A stretch of 64,000 bases of DNA from Anaerolineae bacterium. Its GTDB lineage: Bacteria > Chloroflexota > Anaerolineae > UBA4142 > SHND01. The translations under genes were made by a program, and so were the position numbers. The notes under the pieces were generated by a model, which did not search any database, had not been told where the DNA came from, and worked only from the letters and a program-made list of their open reading frames with translations. Position 1 is the first letter of the stretch, and every line of letters starts with the position of its first letter. The DNA lies in contig JADZCJ010000053.1 in NCBI GenBank assembly GCA_020851635.1, positions 1 to 64,000 on the forward strand. Reading direction: 5' to 3'. Shown here piece by piece: positions 25,134-32,860 of this stretch.

Positions 25134-25505
25134 ATGGAAGCCGAGCCCGAACTGATTACCATTGTCGAAGGACCGCCGCCGGAATTCAAGACGGTGAACG
25201 ACGAGTGGATGTACTCGTTGATTGATTCTTCGCGGCCATTTTTTATTTCATTGTGCCAGGTGCGTTCGCTCAAGGGGCAAATGCTGATGGAACGCTGTCA
25301 GCGCGCCTGGCATACGCAGCGCCCGATTCGGTTGGATTTTCCAACGATGAGCGGGATGCGCAAGCAGCTGGAAATTGTGGCGGCAAGATATGAGGCGCTC
25401 CCCGAAGGGGATTTGCTGAACCTGTGGGTGCGCCATCAGCCGCAGGATATTCAGGACAATATGCCGCGCCGCACCGACCAAGACCAGGACCAAGACCCCG
25501 AATGA
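25134..25505 (+). CDS. Conserved hypothetical protein, 123 aa
   Basis: Small soluble protein starting MEAEPELITIVEGPPP, with FISLCQVRSLKGQMLMERC and QLEIVAARYEALPEGDLLNL in the middle and an acidic/Gln tail (DQDQDQDPE). No family was recognised. It lies 10 bp after the hydratase and overlaps the next oxidoreductase by 4 nt, so it is translated as part of this operon. Confidence 0.65.
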   Translation: MEAEPELITIVEGPPPEFKTVNDEWMYSLIDSSRPFFISLCQVRSLKGQMLMERCQRAWHTQRPIRLDFPTMSGMRKQLEIVAARYEALPEGDLLNLWVRHQPQDIQDNMPRRTDQDQDQDPE

Positions 25506-26572
25506 GTGAGTTGCGCGCGGCGGTGATCGGGTTGGCATGGGGACAATTGCATATTGATGCTCTGCGGCGCATCAAGGATGTGGAGGTGGTCGCCGTTTGT
25601 GACACGGACGGAGACCGCGCCAAAGTGGTTGCCAAGAATGCGGGCATCAAGTATGCATCGAATAATCCCGCCGAGATTCTGGGACGCGAAGAAATCCAAC
25701 TGGTGACGATCGCCACGCCGCCGCAAACCCAGCGCGATCTGGCAAACAAGGCGATGCTGGCGAATAAAACTGTGCTGGTCGAATCGCCGGGCGGGCTGAA
25801 TTCGCAGGAAGCGCAAGCTCTTGTTGAAACGGCGAGGCAGCGCGAGATTCAAAACGCGGTCGCCTTTCAGACGCGCTATTTGCCTTCGTATGCGTATGCC
25901 AAGGAATTGATTGACGAAGAGTATCTGGGTCAGTTTTTGCGCGCCACCGTGAATTTTGTGATGGCGCAGCCGTGGGGGCTAAACGGACGATGGGCGGCGG
26001 ATGACAAAAAGGGCGGCGGCGTGATGCGAAATGTGGCGGTGCATTTTATTGACGCCCTGCAGTGGTGGCTCGGACCCGTCGAATCGGTTTTTTCGGACCG
26101 CGAAACGTTGTTTTCCGAAGTGCGGCGACCCGTTCAAGTGGGACGCGAGACCAAGATGGAAAAATTCACCGCGACCGCCGACGATGCGTTTTTGTCGTTG
26201 GTCAGATTTCGCGGCGGCGGCACCGCGATTCTGAATTTCATGACCGGAGCGCGCCAGGACCAACCATGGAGTATTTCGCTGGTCGGCTCGCAAGCAACCT
26301 TGCAAATCACGAGTGGGAGTCTTGCGGGCAAGCGCGACACCGAGCGCGATTTTGGCAAACTTGAAATCCCGCGTCGTCTGGAGCTGCCTGACCGTCCGCG
26401 CGAGCCGTTGATGTGGGCATTGTGCGAGTTGGCGACGGGATTGGCTGGGCAGGCGCGCGGCGCGGAAGCCGCGCGGAAACCGCCCACGTTTCGGGATGCG
26501 GTGCAGGCACACAAGGTGATGGAGGCGATTCAACGCTCGTCCGATGATATGTTGTGGGCGAGTGTGGGGTGA
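25502..26572 (+). CDS. Gfo/Idh/MocA-family oxidoreductase
   Basis: 356 residues: an N-terminal Rossmann domain (AAVIGLAWGQLHIDALRR, VVAVCDTDGDRA) and a C-terminal alpha/beta domain (GGGVMRNVAVHFIDALQWW). Members oxidise or reduce sugars and related alcohols with NAD(P). Two family signatures are altered: the glycine-rich loop is GLAWGQ rather than GxGxxG, and the catalytic-Lys motif EKP reads ESP (TVLVESPGGLNSQEA). This enzyme may therefore differ in chemistry or be non-catalytic. It overlaps the upstream gene by 4 nt and precedes a crotonase by 3 bp. Confidence 0.85.
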   Translation: MSELRAAVIGLAWGQLHIDALRRIKDVEVVAVCDTDGDRAKVVAKNAGIKYASNNPAEILGREEIQLVTIATPPQTQRDLANKAMLANKTVLVESPGGLNSQEAQALVETARQREIQNAVAFQTRYLPSYAYAKELIDEEYLGQFLRATVNFVMAQPWGLNGRWAADDKKGGGVMRNVAVHFIDALQWWLGPVESVFSDRETLFSEVRRPVQVGRETKMEKFTATADDAFLSLVRFRGGGTAILNFMTGARQDQPWSISLVGSQATLQITSGSLAGKRDTERDFGKLEIPRRLELPDRPREPLMWALCELATGLAGQARGAEAARKPPTFRDAVQAHKVMEAIQRSSDDMLWASVG

Positions 26573-26575
26573 GCA

Positions 26576-27373
26576 ATGGCAGATTACAAAAAGATACTGT
26601 TTGGAGTAGACGGCGGCGTCGCGACGTTGACGTTCAATCGCCCCGACCGCTCGAACGCGTTCGACGACGAGATGACGGCGGAAACGCTGGACGCGCTAAA
26701 ACAAATCGAGCGGGATGCGTCCATTCGCGCGATTGTGCTGACCGGGGCGGGCAAGAATTTTTGCGCGGGACAGGACCTGGTAACATTTGTGGAAGGGCGG
26801 CAAAAGGACAAACAGTTCACTCTGCGAGAGCATTTGCTGCACGGTTATAACCGCATCGTGACCAAGATTCGCACGATCGAAAAGCCGTTTGTCGCGGCAG
26901 TGAATGGCGCGGCGGCGGGCGCGGGTCTGGGCATTTGCTGCGCCTGTGACATGCGGTATGTGTCCGAGAATGCGAAATTTCGGATGGCGTTTATCGGCAT
27001 TGGTTTGGCTCCCGACTCGGGCACCTCGTTCCTGCTTCCCCGTCTGATTGGTTACGGGCGCGCGCTTGAAATGGCGATGACGAACGAGCTGTTGGATGCG
27101 CAAGAAGCATTTGCGGCGGGATTGGCGAACAAAGTGTTTCCGCCCGACGAATTGATGGAAGCAACCATGACGATGGCTAAACAATTGGCAAACGCGCCGA
27201 CGCGCGGCATCGGGCTGACCAAACGCGCGTTTAATCGCGCGCTAGTCACCGACCTGGAGGGCGCGCTCGATTATGAAGCGTATGCGCAGAATATTGCAGT
27301 CGCGACGCAGGACCATCAAGAAGGACTGAGCTCGTTTCTGGAGAAACGAAGCCCGGTGTATCAAGGCAAATGA
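26576..27373 (+). CDS. Enoyl-CoA hydratase/isomerase, PaaG-like
   Basis: 265 residues of the crotonase family. The first catalytic position is in AAGAGLGICCACDMRY (Gly where hydratases have Glu). The second is GLAPDSGTSFLLPRLIG, where Asp replaces Glu. This pattern is that of PaaG-type isomerases (phenylacetate epoxide-CoA isomerase or delta3-delta2-enoyl-CoA isomerase), which use one acid residue. With the upstream hydratase and the downstream thiolase it could form a set analogous to PaaF/PaaG/PaaJ. The ring oxygenase genes (paaABCE) are not in the window, so isomerisation in ordinary beta-oxidation is equally likely. Confidence 0.88.
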   Translation: MADYKKILFGVDGGVATLTFNRPDRSNAFDDEMTAETLDALKQIERDASIRAIVLTGAGKNFCAGQDLVTFVEGRQKDKQFTLREHLLHGYNRIVTKIRTIEKPFVAAVNGAAAGAGLGICCACDMRYVSENAKFRMAFIGIGLAPDSGTSFLLPRLIGYGRALEMAMTNELLDAQEAFAAGLANKVFPPDELMEATMTMAKQLANAPTRGIGLTKRAFNRALVTDLEGALDYEAYAQNIAVATQDHQEGLSSFLEKRSPVYQGK

Positions 27374-27376
27374 GAC

Positions 27377-27408
27377 GCCGCGCACGCAAAGGTGCGCGGC
27401 ATTTTTTT
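27377..27408 (+). terminator. Rho-independent terminator
   Basis: Stem GCCGCGCAC (27377-27385) / GTGCGCGGC (27392-27400) followed by a run of seven T. It lies 4 bp after the crotonase stop and ends the operon that starts near the hydratase. Confidence 0.88.
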
Positions 27409-27432
27409 GTCAACGGTCGTCGGCGACTTGTC

Positions 27433-27460
27433 TTGCCAACCGGGATGCGCCGCGTATAAT
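27433..27460 (+). promoter_or_regulatory. Sigma-70-type promoter of the thiolase gene
   Basis: TTGCCA (27433-27438), a 16-bp spacer and a perfect TATAAT (27455-27460). The transcript would carry a leader of about 80 nt before ATG 27549. Confidence 0.6.
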
Positions 27461-27548
27461 CTTGCGAGCAATATGGTGATATGGTTGTTGGCGGAGGAGC
27501 GCAGGCATTCGCACACGATAATTTCGACGCGATGAAATGAGAGTAGAA

Positions 27549-28772
27549 ATGAATCAAGCGGTTATTGTTGAATCTGTACGGACGCCGATTGGGCGGCACG
27601 GGGGAGCGCTCAGGGATGTGCGTCCCGACGATCTTGCGGCGCTGGTCTTGCAAGAGGTTGTCAAGCGCGGGGGGATTGATTCGGCGCTCGTTGAAGAAGT
27701 GTATTTGGGGTGTGCCAATCAGGCGGGCGAGGACAATCGCAATGTCGCGCGCATGGCGACCTTGCTGGCAGGATTTCCCCATCACATCGCGGCGATGACG
27801 GTGAATCGCCTGTGCGCGTCGGGGCTGGCGGCGATCAATCAGGCGGCGCGCGCAATCAAGGCGGGTGAGGGCGATGTGTTTATAGCCGGGGGCGTCGAGT
27901 CCATGACGCGTGCTCCATTTGCCCTGCCGAAAAGCGAGAGCGGTTTTCCGACGGGCAATCTGACGGTATATGACACGACGCTCGGCTGGCGTTTTCCCAA
28001 CGAGCGAATAAAGCAGTTGTTTCCCCTGGAGAGCATGGGCGAGACTGCCGAAAACATTGCGGCGATGGAGCAAGAAATCACGCGGCAGGAGCAGGATGCC
28101 TTTGCGCTGGAATCGCACCGGCGCGCGGTGGCGGCGCAGGATGCGGGCAAGTTCGCGCAAGAGATTGTGCCGGTTGTGATTCCCCAGAAAAAGGGTGAGC
28201 CGAAGGTGGTTGATACGGACGAGCACCCGCGCCGCGATACATCGCCGGAAAAGCTTGCAATGTTGAAACCCGCCTACCGCGCCGGCGGCTCGGTTACGGC
28301 GGGAAATGCGTCGGGGATCAATGACGGCGCGGCGGCTGTGCTGTTGATGAGCGAGGGCAAGGCGCGCGCGTTGGGGCTGAAACCACAAGCGCGCATTATC
28401 GCATCCGCTGCCGCAGGGATTGACCCGCGCACGATGGGGTATGGTCCGGTGCCCGCGACGCAAAAGGCGCTGGCGCGCGCGGGCTTGACGATAGACGCGA
28501 TTGGCTTGATCGAGCTCAACGAGGCGTTTGCCGTGCAGGCGCTTGCCGTGATGAAACATGCGGGGTTTCGGCGCGAGATAACGAATGTGAACGGCGGCGC
28601 GGTCGCGTTGGGACATCCCCTGGGGGCTTCGGGGGCGCGCTTGATGACAACATTGGTGCACGAAATGGCGCGACGCGCGCCCAACGAGAAACGCCCGTAT
28701 TATGGACTGGCAACGTTATGCGTGGGCGTCGGACAAGGCGAAACGACGATTGTTGAATGGATTGGGGATTGA
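27549..28772 (+). CDS. Acetyl-CoA acyltransferase (thiolase)
   Basis: 407 residues from ATG 27549 (an in-frame ATG at 27537 would add four residues). The catalytic residues are all present: [20 protein letters not shown] with the nucleophilic Cys, [17 protein letters not shown] with the active-site His, and [10 protein letters not shown] with the second Cys. It cleaves or forms 3-ketoacyl-CoA. It has its own promoter after a terminator, but lies in line with the two crotonases, so beta-oxidation or an aromatic-degradation-type pathway is the inferred context. Confidence 0.93.
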   Translation: MNQAVIVESVRTPIGRHGGALRDVRPDDLAALVLQEVVKRGGIDSALVEEVYLGCANQAGEDNRNVARMATLLAGFPHHIAAMTVNRLCASGLAAINQAARAIKAGEGDVFIAGGVESMTRAPFALPKSESGFPTGNLTVYDTTLGWRFPNERIKQLFPLESMGETAENIAAMEQEITRQEQDAFALESHRRAVAAQDAGKFAQEIVPVVIPQKKGEPKVVDTDEHPRRDTSPEKLAMLKPAYRAGGSVTAGNASGINDGAAAVLLMSEGKARALGLKPQARIIASAAAGIDPRTMGYGPVPATQKALARAGLTIDAIGLIELNEAFAVQALAVMKHAGFRREITNVNGGAVALGHPLGASGARLMTTLVHEMARRAPNEKRPYYGLATLCVGVGQGETTIVEWIGD

Positions 28773-28824
28773 GGATCGGACGCCGCGCGCGCGAGAGCTG
28801 AATTTTGCAATTGGAGAGTAGATC

Positions 28825-29892
28825 ATGGCACGCCCACTGACCGGCAGAAAAGACCTGGATGAGTTGACGACGAGCGTTCGTAAGGCGGCAGCATTGAAGG
28901 CGGCGATCGAACTGGATATTTTTTCGCGGATTGCGGAAGGGAATTATTCCTTGCCCGCGTTTTGTCGCGTGACCGGCTTGAACGAACGCGCGGCGCGCCT
29001 GCTTCTCGATGCGTTGGCGAATATGGGGTATCTCTCACGCACGGATTTTGAATATACCCTGTCGCCGACGGCAGAAACGTATCTGGTCAGAGGCGGACGC
29101 GAGTATTTGGGCGAGGTGTTTTTGGCGCAGTGGGCATGGGACGCACGCGGCAACACGGCGCGCGCCGTCCGCACCAACAAACCTCTGAATGCGTGGGCGG
29201 AGACGTATCGCGGGCTGCCGCGGGCGCTGGCGACCTGGCACGATCCCGAAGCGGCGCGCCAAGAATTTGCGCCGGTATGGGACGAACTGGCGCTTGAATT
29301 TCAACCGAACGCACAACTACAGTTTTTGGCGTTTGGGATCGAGGCGGGTCTGCGTATGCTTTCGCTGCTGCAAAAATTCGGGCGCGCGCGACTGACCGTG
29401 CGGGACGAACAACAATATCTGGAGCGTTTGAATGTGGTGGTGGAGGGAATGCAACTGCACAAGCGCGTGGAAGCAAGCGCTGCCGAATGGTTGGCGCCGC
29501 TGCCGGCAGACACATTTGACGCCGCCATGTTGGATACCATCACGGAAGCGCACAGCATCGAGATGAACATTGGCATCTTGCATAACGTGCATGATTCGCT
29601 CAAGATGGGAGGGTGGGTTGCGCTGCGCGCGGCGATGGAAGAAGATGATCGCCGAGGTCCCGGCATGGTGCCGCTGTGGGCGCTGGACATTTTGCTCGGA
29701 AGCGCGGACGCCGATGTATATACGCGCACGGAATATCGCGGCATGTTGGAGGCATCGGGTTTTTTCAAAGTCGAAGCGGTTGGCGAACGTCTGAACCTTT
29801 GGACGGCGCGCCGTCTGCCTCCGCCGCCACCACCGCCTGCGGTGCCTGACCTCGCGCCCGACTTTATTCCGGCGCCGGAAGTTTTCAATTGA
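28825..29892 (+). CDS. O-methyltransferase-fold protein with degenerate SAM site and proline tail
   Basis: 355 residues. The N-terminus is a winged-helix dimerisation domain of small-molecule O-methyltransferases (AAIELDIFSRIAEG, LNERAARLLLDALANMGYL). The C-terminal half has the shape of a Rossmann methyltransferase (LKMGGWVALRAAMEEDD), but the usual DVGGGxG motif is replaced by FLAFGIEAGLRMLSLLQKFG, so SAM binding is doubtful. Eight consecutive prolines are followed by an acidic tail. GGAG lies 10 nt before the ATG. Alternative: a catalytically dead homologue. Confidence 0.65.
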   Translation: MARPLTGRKDLDELTTSVRKAAALKAAIELDIFSRIAEGNYSLPAFCRVTGLNERAARLLLDALANMGYLSRTDFEYTLSPTAETYLVRGGREYLGEVFLAQWAWDARGNTARAVRTNKPLNAWAETYRGLPRALATWHDPEAARQEFAPVWDELALEFQPNAQLQFLAFGIEAGLRMLSLLQKFGRARLTVRDEQQYLERLNVVVEGMQLHKRVEASAAEWLAPLPADTFDAAMLDTITEAHSIEMNIGILHNVHDSLKMGGWVALRAAMEEDDRRGPGMVPLWALDILLGSADADVYTRTEYRGMLEASGFFKVEAVGERLNLWTARRLPPPPPPPAVPDLAPDFIPAPEVFN

Positions 29893-29910
29893 CCGTGCAG
29901 TCGTCCGTTA

Positions 29911-29959
29911 AAAAAAAGAACGCCGCGCAATCGTTTGTTGCGCGGCGTTCTTTTTTTTT
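29911..29959. terminator. Bidirectional Rho-independent terminator
   Basis: GAACGCCGCGCAA / TTGCGCGGCGTTC around the loop TCGTTTG, with A runs on the left and T runs on the right. It separates the methyltransferase (plus) from the glycosidase pair (minus). Confidence 0.9.
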
Positions 29960-31284
29960 CAAAACTCGCTATTGCGCGTAAAGCGGTCATTGAGAATGAT
30001 TTCAAGGGCATTGAGATCGCCCAGCCAGCGTTCGACGCGGACCCCCGCGTCCTTGAGTTTGGCTTCGTCTTCAAGACTGACCTGCGAGGCGTCGCCGATG
30101 ATCGTGACGCGGCGCGCGTGAAACGCATCCTGAACAGAAAAGGCGAATGCGATATTAAAGCGGCGCGCGTAATTGCGCGCGAGGACGAGGCGATGCCATT
30201 TTTCACGACCGGTTGTGCCGAACAAGAGGAGATGGCGCACCGGCGGGAGGCGCGGGACATCGGGGGGCGGCGTGAGCGGCGAGCGGGGCGCAGCTGCAGG
30301 CGCGGCGGCTGCGGTCGCGGTCGCTTGCTCGATGCCCGCCGCTGGCCGGTCGCGCGTAAACGGCGGGATCGCCTTGACGGCGTCAATTGTTTTTTGGCGG
30401 ATGCCTGTAGTGGTGCTGAACCACGCGTCCGCTTCGGGTCCATAAAGAATCCACGGACAAAAGCAATAGCAAAAGTCGGGCAGGGGCGCGCCGTTCGCCA
30501 GTTTGTTGGTCCGGAGCATGTCAAACAACGCGGCGTGATATTCGGCGTGATGGTCGTCGTCAATCCCGGGATAACGCGGGTCAGAGGCATCCCCATACTG
30601 CCAGCCGGCTTCGCCCGCGAGAAAGGGCGGGACGAAACCGATCTCGCGTTCAAAGACCGGAGCAAATTCCAGAAATTGGAGAATAGTGTCCGGGTCGTCA
30701 TTCAAGGTCGCGCCGGGATGATCGCGCTGATTTAGCTCGTCGTACGGATAGGCGGGCGGGTGATTGCCGCCGTATGGATGGGGACAGAACCACATGCGTT
30801 CGATCACTCCGGCAGCATTGAGCAGTTTGAGTTCGTGCAGCACCGCTTCCAGTTCTTGAACATGCAAGACCTGCAGTCCGGGAAAACCATCGGCGGCGAC
30901 GACGCGCGCGGCATGTTCGCACCAGCGGGCGGTAAAGGCGCGGGGCTTGGGGACGCCATCACGCCATTCCTGGGGGTTGGACGGCTCGTTAAAGATCTGG
31001 ATATAGGCGGGCAGATTCATCGCGCGCAGAAAAGCAGCATAGCGCGCAAAATCAATGACGTTTTCGTCAATAGTACACAGCCAGCGCGCGATGGGCATGA
31101 TGCCGCGTGTGGCAACCGCGTAGGCAGCGCGGCCCAGATCGTCCTGACTGCGATGCGGAATCAAGCACCAGCTGGCATGGAGTTGCTCAAGCACAGGCAC
31201 ATAGCGATCGAGCATGGACGCCGAAAGGTCCAAGCCCAGATGCATGCCAATACCGTTGTCACCGGGGGAGCGCGGAAAATTCAT
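29959..31284 (-). CDS. Clan-A glycoside-hydrolase-like protein (paralogue 1)
   Basis: 441 residues. The N-terminal 310 residues form a putative TIM barrel, with candidate catalytic glutamates in QIFNEPSNPQEW and FLAGEAGWQYG (compare QIFNEPGDSREW and IGGEGGWQW in the next gene). An Ala/Pro linker leads to a C-terminal Rossmann-like segment (HLLLFGTTGREKWHR... VTIIGDASQVS). There is no signal peptide, so either cytoplasmic action or a non-standard export route is implied. It lies 8 bp downstream of its paralogue, and the two are clearly a tandem duplication. Glycan substrate unknown. Confidence 0.7.
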   Translation of the reverse strand: MNFPRSPGDNGIGMHLGLDLSASMLDRYVPVLEQLHASWCLIPHRSQDDLGRAAYAVATRGIMPIARWLCTIDENVIDFARYAAFLRAMNLPAYIQIFNEPSNPQEWRDGVPKPRAFTARWCEHAARVVAADGFPGLQVLHVQELEAVLHELKLLNAAGVIERMWFCPHPYGGNHPPAYPYDELNQRDHPGATLNDDPDTILQFLEFAPVFEREIGFVPPFLAGEAGWQYGDASDPRYPGIDDDHHAEYHAALFDMLRTNKLANGAPLPDFCYCFCPWILYGPEADAWFSTTTGIRQKTIDAVKAIPPFTRDRPAAGIEQATATAAAAPAAAPRSPLTPPPDVPRLPPVRHLLLFGTTGREKWHRLVLARNYARRFNIAFAFSVQDAFHARRVTIIGDASQVSLEDEAKLKDAGVRVERWLGDLNALEIILNDRFTRNSEF

Positions 31285-31292
31285 GGGGACGG

Positions 31293-32741
31293 TCAGCGCG
31301 GGATGATCAGTCTTTGACCCGCGCGGATTTTGCTGCGGTCGGAAATGTTGTTGGCTTGGACGAGCGCATCAACTGTCGTGCCGAATTTTTTGGCGATACC
31401 CCAAAGTGTTTCACCTTGTTGAACAGTATACGTCAGACTCGTCGCCGGGAGCGGTTTGGCAGGGGTCTCGGGCGCGGGCGGCGTTGCCGGTTCCGGTTCG
31501 GAAATTGGCGGCTCAACCACGGGTGGCTGTTGAACCACGGGTGGCTGTTCTATCACAGGTGGTTCGACGATGGGTGGCTCAACGACAGGTGGTGGTTCGA
31601 CAACGGGCGGCTGTTCGACCATTGGAGGTTCATCGGCGGGGGGCGTCACAATGACGATGGGTTGTGGCTCAGTTGGTAGCGTCTCATCCCAGCTGAATTT
31701 GCGCGTAAACGTTGGAATTGACGCGACCGCGTCTATCGTCCCTTGCTTGGTGCCGAGCGGACCAAACCACCACGAATCCGCCTGCCCGTCCGCCTCAATC
31801 CACGCGGTCACACAAAACAGCTCATCCGGCAGGGGTGTGCCGTCGGACAATTTGCCGGTGCGAAACCACTCGAACATTTCGCGGGTATAGCCGGCGTGAA
31901 ATTCATCGGGCAGTTTGGGATAGCGCAAATCTTCTTCGGTCTGCCACTGCCAGCCGCCCTCGCCGCCAATCATCGGCAGACAATATCCCAGCGAGTCCTC
32001 CATCCACTTTTTGAACGTCAGCACGCGCAGGACGGTCGTGTCGTCATCGTGGACGGTATCGCCGGGGTTTGCATCGCGGGCGCGTTTCTCGTTCAATTCG
32101 TCCAACGGCATCGAAAAATGGTATTTGGCATATTCGGCGGGTGTGACGGGAATGCCCTTTTGATTGACCTCATCATAGGGATAGTTTGGCGGGTGATTGC
32201 TGCCGTAATTGTGAACGCAAAACCATGCCCTGGTCCACAACTCGGCGCTGCCCGCCGTCTTGACGGCATTGAATGCCGCTTCCCATTCATCCAACGCGAG
32301 GATGCCGCCCATGCCCGGGTAGCCCCCCGCTTGAAACACGCGCGCGGCTGCATCCGCCCACCGTTGAGCAAACTGTGGAATATCGGGCTGTTCGTTCCGC
32401 CACTCGCGCGAATCACCCGGCTCGTTGAAAATCTGCAGATACGCGGGGATTCCCAGGTCGTGGAGAGTTTTGACCCCTTCCGCCCAGTCTATGAACGGGC
32501 GATCAATGGGGGTCACCAAACGGCAAACCGGCATGATGCCTGCGTCCCACAGGAGGCGCGCGGCTTTGGCGATTTGCTCCCAGTCACCGCCCGCGACCAG
32601 TGTCCATTTGGCATTGATGGACAAGAGCCACTCGACGCCCTCGGTAATCAGGGGGCGGGAGGTTGTTTCACGCAAGTCAAGCCGAAAATGCAAACCGATG
32701 CCGTTATCATTCTTGGGACGGGGATAATCGCGGAGGTTCAT
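31293..32741 (-). CDS. Clan-A glycoside-hydrolase-like protein with C-terminal LysM domain (paralogue 2)
   Basis: 482 residues from ATG 32741 (AAGGAG 6 nt upstream). The N-terminal barrel resembles paralogue 1 (NGIGLHFRLDLRE, QIFNEPGDSREW, GEGGWQWQTEEDL). A linker of tandem PPVVEPP/PPVVQQPP units (about residues 385-420) leads to a LysM domain at the very end (YTVQQGETLWGIAKKFGTTV... AGQRLIIPR), which binds GlcNAc-containing polymers such as peptidoglycan. No signal peptide is visible despite this cell-wall module. The linker is encoded by short DNA repeats (see repeat entry). Confidence 0.82.
   Translation of the reverse strand: MNLRDYPRPKNDNGIGLHFRLDLRETTSRPLITEGVEWLLSINAKWTLVAGGDWEQIAKAARLLWDAGIMPVCRLVTPIDRPFIDWAEGVKTLHDLGIPAYLQIFNEPGDSREWRNEQPDIPQFAQRWADAAARVFQAGGYPGMGGILALDEWEAAFNAVKTAGSAELWTRAWFCVHNYGSNHPPNYPYDEVNQKGIPVTPAEYAKYHFSMPLDELNEKRARDANPGDTVHDDDTTVLRVLTFKKWMEDSLGYCLPMIGGEGGWQWQTEEDLRYPKLPDEFHAGYTREMFEWFRTGKLSDGTPLPDELFCVTAWIEADGQADSWWFGPLGTKQGTIDAVASIPTFTRKFSWDETLPTEPQPIVIVTPPADEPPMVEQPPVVEPPPVVEPPIVEPPVIEQPPVVQQPPVVEPPISEPEPATPPAPETPAKPLPATSLTYTVQQGETLWGIAKKFGTTVDALVQANNISDRSKIRAGQRLIIPR
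31508..31630. repeat. Short tandem repeats encoding the Pro/Val/Glu linker
   Basis: Degenerate units built on CACGGGTGGCTGTTGAACCA (plus strand) repeat about every 18-24 bp. They are in frame with the minus-strand LysM protein, where they encode PPVV(E/Q)(P/Q) units. Unit number may vary between strains by slippage. Confidence 0.6.
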
Positions 32742-32860
32742 GGTGGTCTCCTTGTGCCCGAGAGCGAAGCGAGAGATGGGTACGGTCAAAAATAATGCAA
32801 GCAGGATAGAATTGCGAGCGCGATTGCAGGACCGCTTGCGATTCTAGCACAAATCAAGGT

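Noticed and set aside
27246-28661. A 471-codon open frame antisense to the thiolase
   Set aside because: The thiolase has all catalytic residues; the antisense translation is Arg-rich with no recognisable domain.
31508-31630. Short regular repeats resembling a CRISPR array
   Set aside because: Units are degenerate, without unique spacers, and in frame with a Pro-rich linker of the LysM protein.
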